From Coriobacteriaceae bacterium (lineage in GTDB: Bacteria; Actinomycetota; Coriobacteriia; Coriobacteriales; UMGS124): DNA of 64,000 bases. The translations under genes and the position numbers were made by a program. The DNA is taken from assembly GCA_019421015.1 (NCBI GenBank), contig JAHZGC010000019.1:1-64000 (forward strand). The letters are read 5' to 3'. Below are positions 25,993-34,650 of the stretch, piece by piece (position 1 is the stretch's first letter; every line of letters starts with the position of its first letter). The notes under the pieces are model-generated. The model made no database searches, had not been told where the DNA came from, and saw only the letters and a list, made by a program, of their open reading frames with translations.

Positions 25993-27606
25993 ATGGCCTA
26001 CGTTTCCACTCTTTCCCGCCGCTCATTTGTTGCCGGTGCCGCTGCGACGGCTGGCGTTGCCGCGACTGCCCTGGTGCCCGCGGCCGCCCGCGCCGACGAG
26101 GCCGCAGCTCAGGACGCGGTGCCCCCGCAGTGGGTTGCCGAGGTGCCCGAGACATGGGACCGAGAAGCCGAGGTGCTGGTGCTGGGCTGCGGTATCGCCG
26201 GTGCCTGCGCGACCGTCGAGGCCGCCGACCTCGGTGCCAGCGTGATTACGGTCGATGCGGCCGCCGAGGTTACCGACTGCTCGTGCACGCTCTCGGGCGG
26301 CTGGGTGTGCGGCTGCAACACGCTTCTGCAGGAAGAAGAGGGTATCGAAGACAGCGTCGACGTCTTTGTGAGCGACATGCGCCGCGACGGTGGCGATGCC
26401 GGCGACCCCGACGTCATCCGCGCCTGGGCCGAGATCAGCGGCGAGACCGTCGACTGGCTGTGGGATTTGGGCTGCGACGTGGTGGAGCGCACCTACGACG
26501 CCCGCACGACCGCCGGCTCCGACGCGCACTCGGTTGCCCGCGACTACATCACCAACCCCACGGGCAACGGTCTGGGCTGGATGGAAGGCCTGCAGGCCGC
26601 CATCGAGGAGCGCGATGTCGAGCTGCTCTCCTCGACCAAGGCCACCAAGCTCTACCGTGCCGCGAGCGGCCGCGTGGTAGGTGCCCGTGTGGAGGCTATG
26701 GACGACCCCACCGCCGTGCAGAACATCAAGGCCACCAAGGCCGTCATCCTCGCCACGGGAGGCCTGGGCGTCAATCTCGAGGAACACCAGCGTTACACGC
26801 CGGCCATGCGACCGGTCTGCGCCGAGGCCGACAAGATCCTCTTTGGCTGCTCCCAGAACTGCCTGGGCAACGGCTACACGATGGCGCGCGAGGTCAACGC
26901 CTATCTCTTCAACTCGCCTGTGACCCATGGCCACAGCGTGCAGGTCACGGCCGACGGCAAATCTGACGGCTGGCTGCCCTTTATCTGGTGCGCGCAGGAG
27001 GCACTGATCGAGGTCAACCTCAACGGCGAGCGCTTTAACGACGAGACGAGCTTCGAGCAGAACTACAACCAGAAACTCTGGCAGAACCAGCCCAAGATGG
27101 TTTCGTACCTGGTAATCGACGAGGCCACCCGCACCTCCGAGAACGGCCGCACCTACGTGCAGGCGCAGATCGACCAGGTGGCCGAGGAAGGCATCGACAC
27201 CATCCAGTCGGCCGATACTCTCGAGGAGCTGGCCCAGAAGATCGGCGTGCCGGAAGACGCCCTGCTCTCGAGCGTCGAGGACTTCAACGCGCGTGTCGAC
27301 TCCCAGGAGCCTGATGAGTTTGGACGCACGGCCTTTGCCCGCAAGCTCGAGACCCCGCCATTCTGGGCTGCCCGCTGCGACGTGAACCTGGGCATCTCCA
27401 AGGGCGGTTGCAAGATCAACCCCCAGGCGCAGGTGCTCGACACGCGCGACGAGGTGATTCCTGGTCTCTACGCCGCCGGCGAAATGGCGTTTGCCCAGCT
27501 CCACGGCGATGCGCGCACCCACATCGTGGGCGGTCCCAACAGCTCGGCCGCCTGCTACGGCCGCATCGCCGCGCGCGGTGCTGCGGCCGAGACGCCCTGG
27601 GCGTAA
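25993..27606 (+). CDS. Tat-exported FAD-binding flavoprotein reductase
   Basis: 537 residues. Tat signal SRRSFVAG is followed by an FAD motif reading VLGCGIAGACA near residue 60, then about 480 residues of FAD plus capping domain. Segment VNLNGERFNDE is the family G-x-RF-x-x-E, and the end GLYAAGEMA ... GGPNSSAACYGRIAA closes the FAD site. The HTMGG histidine motif of fumarate reductase is absent, so a different acceptor is likely. GAGGAGGAG precedes the ATG. It is transcribed with the downstream six-haem cytochrome c (90-bp gap), the probable electron donor, and is divergent from a LysR regulator. Confidence 0.9.
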   Translation: MAYVSTLSRRSFVAGAAATAGVAATALVPAAARADEAAAQDAVPPQWVAEVPETWDREAEVLVLGCGIAGACATVEAADLGASVITVDAAAEVTDCSCTLSGGWVCGCNTLLQEEEGIEDSVDVFVSDMRRDGGDAGDPDVIRAWAEISGETVDWLWDLGCDVVERTYDARTTAGSDAHSVARDYITNPTGNGLGWMEGLQAAIEERDVELLSSTKATKLYRAASGRVVGARVEAMDDPTAVQNIKATKAVILATGGLGVNLEEHQRYTPAMRPVCAEADKILFGCSQNCLGNGYTMAREVNAYLFNSPVTHGHSVQVTADGKSDGWLPFIWCAQEALIEVNLNGERFNDETSFEQNYNQKLWQNQPKMVSYLVIDEATRTSENGRTYVQAQIDQVAEEGIDTIQSADTLEELAQKIGVPEDALLSSVEDFNARVDSQEPDEFGRTAFARKLETPPFWAARCDVNLGISKGGCKINPQAQVLDTRDEVIPGLYAAGEMAFAQLHGDARTHIVGGPNSSAACYGRIAARGAAAETPWA

Positions 27607-27696
27607 ACGGATAGCCGCGGTTGCATCAATCGGCTGGACGTCGGCCCCGTCCGGGGAGCCGGCGTCCGGCCACCGTTTGAGGAGAGGGGCCTGCTC

Positions 27697-28335
27697 ATGA
27701 AGAGAAACGTCAGTACCGCCGTCGCAGCTTTGGCGTTGGCCGGATGCCTGGTGCCCGTTGCTGCCTTTGCGGCCGATTCCGCGTGGTCGATGGACGCCGA
27801 CTGCGCCTCATGCCACGCCAAGGAGGCCCAGACCCACGTTGTGATTGAGGACGCCGAGGATGCGGGCGCCGCAGACGTCGGGGATGCCGCCAAGCCGGCC
27901 TCCAAAGACGCGGCCGCATCGGAGCCGACTGCCGCCGGGGCCGACCCGCTTCCATTGGCCGCCGTCCACCAGGCGGTCCCGTGCACCGGCTGCCATAGCG
28001 ACGAGAAAGTGCTCTCCACGGTGCACGACGGCGTGACCGCCGACAGCAAGCTTCCCAAGCGCCTGCGCAAGGCGAAGATCGACGAGGCCCTGTGTCTGGG
28101 CTGTCATGGCAGCTACGAGGACCTGGCCGAGAAGACCGCCGACTGCACGGTTCTCACCGACTCGGCCGGCACCGTGGTCAACCCCCACGACCTGCCCGAA
28201 GGTGCCGACCACGCCAAGATCGACTGCCTCGACTGCCATACGGCTCACAAGGCGCAGGAGGCGTCCGAGACGGCGCTCAACACCTGCACCGGCTGCCACC
28301 ATACAGGGGTGTTCGAGTGCGGAACCTGCCATTAA
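27697..28335 (+). CDS. Six-haem c-type cytochrome, electron donor to flavoprotein
   Basis: 212 residues. A Sec signal peptide (about 1-26) is followed by six CxxCH motifs: 36-40, 96-100, 133-137, 177-181, 197-201 and 208-212. The last motif is also the last five residues of the protein. Between haems one and two lies a low-complexity Ala/Asp/Pro/Glu stretch (about 50-86). Family relatives are small cytochromes c3/c7-like that feed flavocytochrome reductases; it is exported and possibly anchored only by its partner. It lies directly downstream of the flavoprotein. GAGGAGAGGGG is the ribosome site. Haem count and position are seen; partnership is inference. Confidence 0.88.
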   Translation: MKRNVSTAVAALALAGCLVPVAAFAADSAWSMDADCASCHAKEAQTHVVIEDAEDAGAADVGDAAKPASKDAAASEPTAAGADPLPLAAVHQAVPCTGCHSDEKVLSTVHDGVTADSKLPKRLRKAKIDEALCLGCHGSYEDLAEKTADCTVLTDSAGTVVNPHDLPEGADHAKIDCLDCHTAHKAQEASETALNTCTGCHHTGVFECGTCH

Positions 28336-28405
28336 TCAAGCGAAGTGGTAGAGGTCCTCTCCCGTAATGAGCTCGTGGGGGGCTTTCTTCTTGGGCGCTT
28401 TAAAA

Positions 28406-28440
28406 TACTGAAAAGTAATTCAGTGAATATTTTTTCAGTA
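28406..28440. repeat. AT-rich inverted repeat after cytochrome gene
   Basis: TACTGAAAA (28406-28414) and TTTTCAGTA (28432-28440) are perfect 9-bp arms around 17 AT-rich bases that include another TTCAGTGAA. It could be a terminator on either strand or an operator. It lies between the cytochrome and a flavoprotein relic. Confidence 0.45.
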
Positions 28441-28470
28441 TCTGCGCGTTCGACGGTATCGCCGGCCATC

Positions 28471-28604
28471 GGTGTCGACGAGGAGTTCGGCAAGCCGGCC
28501 GACCGTCTGGTGAAGTTCGAGCCACCGTTCTTCGCCATGCGCGACGCCGATCTAGCTACATCACGAGCTTTGGCGGCACCCGCACCGGCCGCGACGCCGC
28601 GTAG
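28471..28604 (+). pseudogene. Relic of a flavoprotein reductase C-terminus
   Basis: One frame reads GVDEEFGKPADRLVKFEPPF then FAMRDAD, matching the E-x-FGK ... PPFYA segment of this flavoprotein family. A second frame continues with YITSFGGTRTGRDAA and a stop at 28602, the typical family C-terminus (GGTRTGRNAA). The two pieces are joined by a deletion of the intervening FAD-closing region and a frame change. No start or FAD motif is present. The remaining gap 28605-28722 holds no gene. Confidence 0.7.
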
Positions 28605-28722
28605 GAGGATTCGTTCGGAGCGGGTGGGCAGTAGGGAGGGGCTCTGCGTGTATGAGTGGGGCCCCTTCTTTGTGCGTAGACATGGCTTCCACGGCTTGAC
28701 GCCGGCGGGACGGAGATGGTTA

Positions 28723-28752
28723 GATAACCAAGATATATAGCTCTTGGTTATC
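28723..28752. promoter_or_regulatory. Perfect inverted repeat upstream of AAA ATPase gene
   Basis: GATAACCAAGA (28723-28733) and TCTTGGTTATC (28742-28752) flank ATATATAG, 30 bases before the ATPase start. A further GGTTATCC follows at 28757. It may be an autoregulatory operator overlapping an AT-rich promoter element. Confidence 0.5.
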
Positions 28753-28782
28753 CATGGGTTATCCGTCTGATCGCGAGGGGCC

Positions 28783-30600
28783 ATGGTCACAAACATCGAG
28801 ATTGAAGCGCTGCGCAGCCGCATTGCCGACCTCCCCCGCGGAACGGTGGTTTATAAAACTATCAAGGGGCGTCCGCAGCCCTATTTGCAGTGGTACGAGG
28901 ACGGAAAGACTCGAAGCCGCTATCTCAAGGTGGAGGAGCGCGAGGGGATTATTTCCGCCGTCGAGGAGCGGCGCGCCCTGGAGAGCGAGCTCGAGGCACT
29001 CGAGGACGGCTTGGCACCGCGTGCGGTTGAGGAGAGCGTCGTTTCGGGCGACTCGGCGTTTGAGATGAGTGTAGTGGCGGGGTCTGCTCTGGACGCCATG
29101 GTCGAGCAGGTAGCGGCCTTCGACAGGCGCGATTGCTATGGGCGCATCGAATCACATCTGCGGCGAAACGACGCACGCGTCTGCATCCTCTATGGGCTGC
29201 GTCGCACCGGTAAGACTACGTTGCTCCTTCAGGCAGCCGCCGCTTTGGGGACTGAACGTGCTCGGGCGGCCTACGTCAAAGCAGCGGCACGTGACGATCT
29301 TGCCCGTCTCAACCGCGACGTAAAGAGACTGCAGTCGTTGGGCTATCGCTACCTGTTCATCGACGAGGTGACGCTGCTCGAGGATTTTGTGGACGGGGCC
29401 TCCCTGCTTTCCGACATCTTTGCCGCGCAGGGGCTGCGCATCGTTCTTTCGGGCACCGACTCACTGGGATTCTGGCTGTCGTTGCACGACGAGCTGTACG
29501 ACCGGGCGACGACCATCCACACCACGTTCATCCCGTTTCGCGAGCACGCGCGCCTGCTTGGCATTCATGACGTCGACGACTATATCGCCCACGGCGGCAC
29601 CCTCAGGCAGGGGGAGGTCGACTTCGACGACCCAGAGCTGGTCTCCGGCGAGCTCGCCTTTGCCGACGACGAGTCCACGCGCCGCTATATCGATTCGGCC
29701 ATCTGCCGGAATATCCAGCATTCGCTGGCCTGCTACGAGGGTGGTGGCCACTTCAGACATCTCAAAGAGCTGTACCGTGCTGACGAGCTCACCAACGCGA
29801 TAAACCGCATCATAGAGGATATGAACCACGAGTTCGTTGTCGACGTTGTGACGCGCGCGTTTACGTCTCACGACTATGCGCTGACCGCCCGAAACCTGCG
29901 CCGGTCGAGCGACCCGCGGCGCCGCTCTGACGCGCTTGACTTCATGGACCGCGAGGCAATTACCGCACGGCTTATGCAGCTGCTTGATATTCGCAAGTCC
30001 GACGACTTGACTGTGGACGTCTCGGAGGCGGTGGTTCGGGAGATCAGGGAGTACCTCGAGGCGCTCGACCTGATCGGAGCGTACGAGATCATGACCGCAA
30101 CTGGAGGCGCTTCCCAGAAGCGTGTTGTGTTCACACAGCCCGGCATGCGATTTTGCCAGGCGCAGGCGCTCGTTCATGTTTTGACGAAGGACGAATACTT
30201 TTCGCAGCTCGGCCAATTCGAGGCCGATGCGATTGTAAAGGCGTTGCTTGACGAGGTGCGGGGGCGCATGCTCGAGGACATCGTGCTCTTTGAGACGATC
30301 TCGGTTCTCTCCAAAGGCAAGAGCGCCTTTAAACTGCAGTTCGACGCTGGGGAGTTCGATATGGTGATGTACGACCACGACCGTGGCACATGCCGCGTCT
30401 ATGAGGTCAAGCATACGGCCGAGCGCTTCTCTGGCCAGGCCCGGCATCTGCTCGATCGAGAACGCTGCGCCCAGTGCGAACGGCGGTTTGGCCCCATCGA
30501 GGAGCGGGTGGTCATCTATCGGGGACCGAGCGGGCCGGACGAGAACGGCGTGCAGTACAAGAACGCTGCCGAATACCTGACGGAGCTGGGGTGCGAGTGA
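28783..30600 (+). CDS. AAA-type ATPase with C-terminal PD-(D/E)XK-like end
   Basis: 605 residues. An N-terminal segment (RGTVVYKTIKGRPQPYLQWY) resembles small DNA-associated domains. It is followed by an AAA_14-like ATPase with Walker A GLRRTGKT (138-145) and Walker B YLFIDEV (190-196). A long helical middle follows, then a C-terminal stretch GEFDMVMYD ... RVYEVKHT, the spaced D and E-x-K of PD-(D/E)XK-like folds. Such ATPases (with DUF4143) are frequent in accessory DNA of gut anaerobes; no cellular role is established. GAGGGG stands before the ATG. It sits beside a flavoprotein relic, suggesting insertion or deletion here. Confidence 0.8.
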   Translation: MVTNIEIEALRSRIADLPRGTVVYKTIKGRPQPYLQWYEDGKTRSRYLKVEEREGIISAVEERRALESELEALEDGLAPRAVEESVVSGDSAFEMSVVAGSALDAMVEQVAAFDRRDCYGRIESHLRRNDARVCILYGLRRTGKTTLLLQAAAALGTERARAAYVKAAARDDLARLNRDVKRLQSLGYRYLFIDEVTLLEDFVDGASLLSDIFAAQGLRIVLSGTDSLGFWLSLHDELYDRATTIHTTFIPFREHARLLGIHDVDDYIAHGGTLRQGEVDFDDPELVSGELAFADDESTRRYIDSAICRNIQHSLACYEGGGHFRHLKELYRADELTNAINRIIEDMNHEFVVDVVTRAFTSHDYALTARNLRRSSDPRRRSDALDFMDREAITARLMQLLDIRKSDDLTVDVSEAVVREIREYLEALDLIGAYEIMTATGGASQKRVVFTQPGMRFCQAQALVHVLTKDEYFSQLGQFEADAIVKALLDEVRGRMLEDIVLFETISVLSKGKSAFKLQFDAGEFDMVMYDHDRGTCRVYEVKHTAERFSGQARHLLDRERCAQCERRFGPIEERVVIYRGPSGPDENGVQYKNAAEYLTELGCE

Positions 30601-30617
30601 CTTGTGAATGCCCCATC

Positions 30618-30681
30618 TGTGGATAAACCATGAGGGTTTACCCGTTTTCTTGACTGCCCCTTGATTTGTGCCTTATCCACA
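30618..30681. other. Two inverted DnaA-box-like sequences
   Basis: TGTGGATAA (30618-30626) and TTATCCACA (30673-30681) are exact consensus DnaA boxes in opposite orientation, 55 bp apart, in the gap after the ATPase gene (30601-30782). No dnaA, dnaN or AT-rich unwinding region is nearby, so an origin is not claimed; they may titrate DnaA or be chance. Confidence 0.45.
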
Positions 30682-30782
30682 GTCTGAGTCTGGGTTGCGT
30701 CATAAGGAGCGCGTTCGCGGGTTTTTGACCAGTTCGCGGTCAACAGGCCTGCGGGCGCCATGGATCGAAAGGACGCATACCC

Positions 30783-31595
30783 ATGGAACGCACCGCAATG
30801 ATGTCTCGCACCCCCGAGCAGCAGGCCAAGGTCGATGCCGCGCTCGAGCTAATCGACACCTTCGCCACCGGTGACTCCGCCCGGGCGGCCGAGCTGCTCG
30901 CCGAGGGCTACATCCAGCACAACCTGGCCTACGGCACCGGCCGCGACGCGTTCACGGGTTCGGTGGACTACCTGGCCGCAGCCGACGCCCCCACCCTGGT
31001 GGCGAACGTGCGCTCCTTCGTGGATGGCGACTACGTGTTCCTGCAGACCGTGTACAATTTCGCCGGCGCTGGCGAGCAGGTGGCCTTCGACGTCTTCCGC
31101 TTCGACGAGGACGGTAAGATTGCCGAGCACTGGGACAACCTGGCGCCCCTCTCCAAGCCCAACCCCTCCAAGCACACCCAGTACGACGGCCCCAAGCAGG
31201 CCGCCGATTTCGACAAGACCGAGGAGAACCGCGCCCTGGTCGAGGCGTTCCTCGTGGACGTGATGCAGGGCCAGAACCCCAGCAAGACCCCCGACTACTT
31301 CGACGGCGACGCCTACATCCAGCACAACACCGGCATCGCCGATGGCGTCTCGGGCCTCTCCGACGCCCTGGCCGCCCTGGCCGAGCAGGGAATCGAGATG
31401 ATCTACGACACCACCCACCTGGTGCTGGCCGAGGGCGACATGGTACTCGCGATCTCCGAGGGCGCCTTTGGTGGCGAGCCCACCGCCTACTTCGACCTGT
31501 GGCGCGTGCAGGACGGCAAGATCGCCGAGCACTGGGACGTCATGGAGACCATCCCCGCGGCCGATACCTGGGCCAACGACAACGGGAAGTTCTAA
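30783..31595 (+). CDS. Tandem SnoaL/NTF2-like domain protein
   Basis: 270 residues made of two similar halves. Both contain a YIQHN motif (GYIQHNLAYG and AYIQHNTGIAD) and end with a DG-KIAEHWD motif (DEDGKIAEHWDNLAP and QDGKIAEHWDVME). The fold is the NTF2/SnoaL cone, used by small hydrolases, isomerases and binding proteins. Duplication of this module is clear in the sequence, and its ligand is unknown. It is cytoplasmic, with no signal. AAAGGACG stands before the start. Not obviously linked to neighbours. Confidence 0.85.
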   Translation: MERTAMMSRTPEQQAKVDAALELIDTFATGDSARAAELLAEGYIQHNLAYGTGRDAFTGSVDYLAAADAPTLVANVRSFVDGDYVFLQTVYNFAGAGEQVAFDVFRFDEDGKIAEHWDNLAPLSKPNPSKHTQYDGPKQAADFDKTEENRALVEAFLVDVMQGQNPSKTPDYFDGDAYIQHNTGIADGVSGLSDALAALAEQGIEMIYDTTHLVLAEGDMVLAISEGAFGGEPTAYFDLWRVQDGKIAEHWDVMETIPAADTWANDNGKF

Positions 31596-31657
31596 GCAAG
31601 CATTGCGCGTGGCGCGGCGGCGATGGCGGCGGCGATTGTGCGGGCTGACTTTTGCGA

Positions 31658-31736
31658 GGTTTTCTCCCCTGGTGCTGGTTAGGTTGAGGGTTTGCGGAGA
31701 AACCCCAGGTAAGAAAGCCTTACAGGTTGAGGGTTT
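31658..31736. repeat. Hairpin and direct-repeat segment after SnoaL-like gene
   Basis: AGGTTGAGGGTTT occurs at 31681-31693 and 31724-31736. GGTTTTCTCC (31658-31667) can pair with GGAGAAACC (31696-31704). It lies in the 203-bp gap between convergent genes and may end both transcripts. Confidence 0.45.
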
Positions 31737-31798
31737 TTGGAAAGCACTTCCGACGCACCCCGCACAACCGTGCCGTGGGTCGCCCAACCGCGCGCCCC

Positions 31799-32746
31799 CT
31801 ACACGCGGTACTCTCGCGGGTCGATGTCCGCGGCCGTGGAGACCAGCAGCGAGGCGAGCTCGCCGAGCAGGTGGTCGGCGGGGTCGTCGCGGTAGACGAG
31901 CTCGATGTCGAAGGTCAGAGGGTCGCCCTCGATCTCAAGAATCGAGCACGTCTTGCGCAGGGGCACGGGCACAAGGCCGCGCACCATACTGCCGAATGCG
32001 AGGTCCATGCCCCCGCGCTCGCAGTTGAGGCGGCTCGACCGGCCGCCGCGGTGGTCGGCCTTCGAGACGTAGGGGACCGTGGGGATGCCGTTGTCGCAGA
32101 AAAGCTCGTTAAAGCGGTGGACCGCGGGTTGGTTGCCGGGGAGCGTGTCGGTCCACACCACCTCGTGGCGGATCTCGTCCAGGGTCACGCTGCGCCGTCC
32201 CGAAAGCGGGTGGCCCTTGCGCACCACGGCGACCAACGAATCCAAGAAGAGCGAGCGGTGCGCCAACCCCCGTAGGTCGGCGTTGCGGGGCAGCGACGTG
32301 ATGCAGAAGTCGAGTTTGCGGTCGCGTAGGCAGTCGAGGCTTGGCTCGGCGAGGGAAAAGAGGTCGCGTACCTCGAGCTGCGTGCCGGGGTATGCCGCGG
32401 CCAGCTCGCCCGAGAACAGGCCGATGAGGTCGTCGCCGGGGGAATAGCCCGCAAACGAGGCGATCGAGACGGTGCGGGACTCGACCTGCTTGAGACGCCG
32501 GACCTCGGCCACCATGGCGTCGTATTCCAGGAGCAGCGGGCGCCCTTTCTGCAGCAGGGCTTCTCCGCTCGGGGTCAGTGTGAGGCCCGTTGGGGTGCGG
32601 TTGAACAGCTTGACGCCCAGCTCGGCCTCGAGGTCGGCCACGTGCTTGCTGAGGGTGGGCTGGCCGAGGTTCAGGCGCAGCGAGGCCTTGCTGAGGTTGC
32701 CGAGGTCGGCGATGACCGTAAATTCCCGCAAGCGCCTCATGTCCAT
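31799..32746 (-). CDS. LysR-family transcriptional regulator (divergent from flavoprotein)
   Basis: 315 residues. The standard LysR helix-turn-helix (LSKASLRLNLGQPTLSKHVAD) begins near residue 18, followed by an effector-binding domain. The start at 32746 has GGGGACC upstream and gives the family-typical MRRLREF beginning; the same frame stays open far upstream only because of GC bias. It is divergent from the flavoprotein at 33029, with a duplicated 12-bp site between them, and probably senses that enzyme's substrate. Confidence 0.9.
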   Translation of the reverse strand: MDMRRLREFTVIADLGNLSKASLRLNLGQPTLSKHVADLEAELGVKLFNRTPTGLTLTPSGEALLQKGRPLLLEYDAMVAEVRRLKQVESRTVSIASFAGYSPGDDLIGLFSGELAAAYPGTQLEVRDLFSLAEPSLDCLRDRKLDFCITSLPRNADLRGLAHRSLFLDSLVAVVRKGHPLSGRRSVTLDEIRHEVVWTDTLPGNQPAVHRFNELFCDNGIPTVPYVSKADHRGGRSSRLNCERGGMDLAFGSMVRGLVPVPLRKTCSILEIEGDPLTFDIELVYRDDPADHLLGELASLLVSTAADIDPREYRV

Positions 32747-32859
32747 GGGGTCCCCTTGGCGACTGGTGACAGATATAGGGGCAAGTACAGGTTGTATCCT
32801 TTGGATATTCCAGAATGCGATAGGGAGGCGCCGAACTCGGAATACCTCTGTTCGCATGG

Positions 32860-32901
32860 CCTCATGGGCCGTTGCCATATAGCTATTTCCCTCATGGGAC
32901 G
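32860..32901. promoter_or_regulatory. Direct-repeat operator candidate, LysR/flavoprotein intergenic region
   Basis: CCTCATGGGCCG (32860-32871) and CCTCATGGGACG (32890-32901) differ by one base and are 30 bp apart, three helical turns. They lie in the 282-bp divergent region. Binding by the LysR protein is inference. Confidence 0.4.
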
Positions 32902-33028
32902 CCGTCCTCCTAGACTCCCAGCTGTGCACGCGGTGGTCGCGCAGGGGAGCGCGACGCCGGCGACGGCATAAGGGGCCGTCTTCTGGTCGATTGCCGCCGT
33001 GCTCACAACGTGAAGGGAGAAGGCATCT

Positions 33029-34591
33029 ATGATTGGTAACGCTGGTACCATAACGCGTCGCAACTTCGCCGCAGGGGGTGTCGCCCTGGCTGGGACTGCC
33101 GCCCTGGCCGCCGTTCCCGCCCTGGCTTCCGAACCCGCTGGGAGCGGCCTGCCCGAGGCCTGGGATTACGAGGCAGATTTGGTCATCGTGGGCGCTGGGG
33201 CCGCCGGCTACATGGCTGCCTGCGCCGCCAGCGAGGAGGGTGCTACCGCTCTGCTTCTCGAGAAGAACCATGCCACCGGCGGTGACTCCGCGGTGAGCGG
33301 CTGCATCACCATCGGTTTTTGGCCCGAGCGCACCAAGCAGGACGGCGGGTTCGACGACACCATGGAGCAGTGGCTCGAGGACCAGAAGAACAGCCATCCC
33401 TATAGCCACAAGGGCATGGCCGGCCACCCACTCGGCGACCTCGCGTTTGTCCAGCGCCAGGGCGAGCTGATGCCCGAGGTCTACACCTGGTTCGAGAACA
33501 GCACCGGTACGACGTGGTCGAGCTGGTATTACATCAAGAACGGTTGGACCCCGCAGCCCGGCTGGGACAGTGTCTTTCCGCGCGACTGGAATCCCAGTGG
33601 CGGTATCATCCCGCCGCTGCGCGATTTGGCCGACGCCAGCGACAGCATCGAGGTCGTCACCACTGCCCAGGTCACCGACGTTCTTCAGAACGACGAAGGC
33701 CGTGCGGTAGGCGTGCGCCTGGTCCTCGACGACGAGCGCGTTGCCTATGCCAAGGCCAACCGCGCCGTGGTCTTGACGACCGGCACCTTCAACAGCAACC
33801 GCGGCATGATGTATAAGTACCTGGGTTACGAGATGGCAAACCTCGCCGTTGCCGCCTCGTGCGGCCAGACCGGCGACGGTCATATCATGGCCCAGAAGAT
33901 CGGCGCCGCCCTGCGCGACATGGACCTCGGCTCCCACTGGTCGTCCAACAACCTCTCGGGGACCACGTCTTTTACCGGCTCGATGGCCCTGTACGGCTCG
34001 GCCCCGGTGTATGAGTCTTCGGTCCCCGGCATTCTCATCAACCGCGAGGGCACGCGCTACTGCAGCGAGAGCCTGGGCTACAGCCTCATCGCCAAGAACA
34101 CCGCCCAGCAACAGTTCAACCTCGCCTGGTACGTGGTCGACTCCAAGGCTACCCAGGGCGTGATCCCCGAGGACCTCTCGCAGGACATCGTCGCCACGGG
34201 CGACACCCTGGAGGACCTTGCCCGCGGCATGCTCGTAGACCCGCAGGCCCTCATTGACGAGGTCGCCCGCTACAACGCCTTTGTGGAGGCCGGCACCGAC
34301 GACGACTTTGGCAAGCTGCTCGCCGGCTGCCCCAAGATCGAGGACGGCCCCTTCTATGCCGTGGCGATCAACGGCCTGCCCTACACCACCTACGGCGGCA
34401 TCGCGGTCGACGTCGACGGCCACGTGCTGACGACCGACGGCGGCACCATCCCCGCCCTGTATGCGGCGGGCCTGTGCACCGGCTCCTTCGCCGAGCAGGC
34501 CGGTGTGTTCTACCTGGGCGGCATGGCCCAGGCGCTCGCCTTCGGCCGCCAGGCCGGCAAGAACGCCGCAGCCGAGACGGCGTGGGCGTAG
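33029..34591 (+). CDS. Tat-exported FAD-binding flavoprotein reductase
   Basis: 520 residues. The Tat signal TRRNFAAGG is followed by the FAD motif VGAGAAG near residue 53, LLLEKNHATGGDS, then FAD and capping domains. INREGTRYCSE is the family G-x-R-[FY] segment. The end YLGGMAQALAFGRQAGKNAA closes the FAD site. The Tyr-Gly-Gly motif TTYGGIAVD takes the place of HTMGG, so the fumarate-type catalytic His is replaced. GGGAGAAGG precedes the start. It is divergent from a LysR regulator and is followed after 59 bp by a Tat metallo-beta-lactamase-fold gene. Confidence 0.9.
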   Translation: MIGNAGTITRRNFAAGGVALAGTAALAAVPALASEPAGSGLPEAWDYEADLVIVGAGAAGYMAACAASEEGATALLLEKNHATGGDSAVSGCITIGFWPERTKQDGGFDDTMEQWLEDQKNSHPYSHKGMAGHPLGDLAFVQRQGELMPEVYTWFENSTGTTWSSWYYIKNGWTPQPGWDSVFPRDWNPSGGIIPPLRDLADASDSIEVVTTAQVTDVLQNDEGRAVGVRLVLDDERVAYAKANRAVVLTTGTFNSNRGMMYKYLGYEMANLAVAASCGQTGDGHIMAQKIGAALRDMDLGSHWSSNNLSGTTSFTGSMALYGSAPVYESSVPGILINREGTRYCSESLGYSLIAKNTAQQQFNLAWYVVDSKATQGVIPEDLSQDIVATGDTLEDLARGMLVDPQALIDEVARYNAFVEAGTDDDFGKLLAGCPKIEDGPFYAVAINGLPYTTYGGIAVDVDGHVLTTDGGTIPALYAAGLCTGSFAEQAGVFYLGGMAQALAFGRQAGKNAAAETAWA

Positions 34592-34592
34592 G

Positions 34593-34616
34593 GCATTTTG
34601 AATATTCTCAAAATGC
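34593..34616 (+). other. Intercistronic hairpin
   Basis: GCATTTTGA and TCAAAATGC form a 9-bp perfect stem with a 6-base loop immediately after the flavoprotein stop. With no T-tract it may be an mRNA-processing or attenuation element rather than a full terminator. Confidence 0.5.
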
Positions 34617-34650
34617 TCTGAAGACAACCTGTTATCCAGAGGAGAATCCC

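Noticed and set aside
30601..30782. Replication origin near two DnaA boxes
   Set aside because: Only two boxes, no AT-rich unwinding region, and no dnaA, dnaN or gyrase genes nearby.
32747..34627. Upstream extension of the LysR frame to 942 codons
   Set aside because: The LysR helix-turn-helix begins at 32746 with a ribosome site; the extension is antisense to the flavoprotein at 33029.
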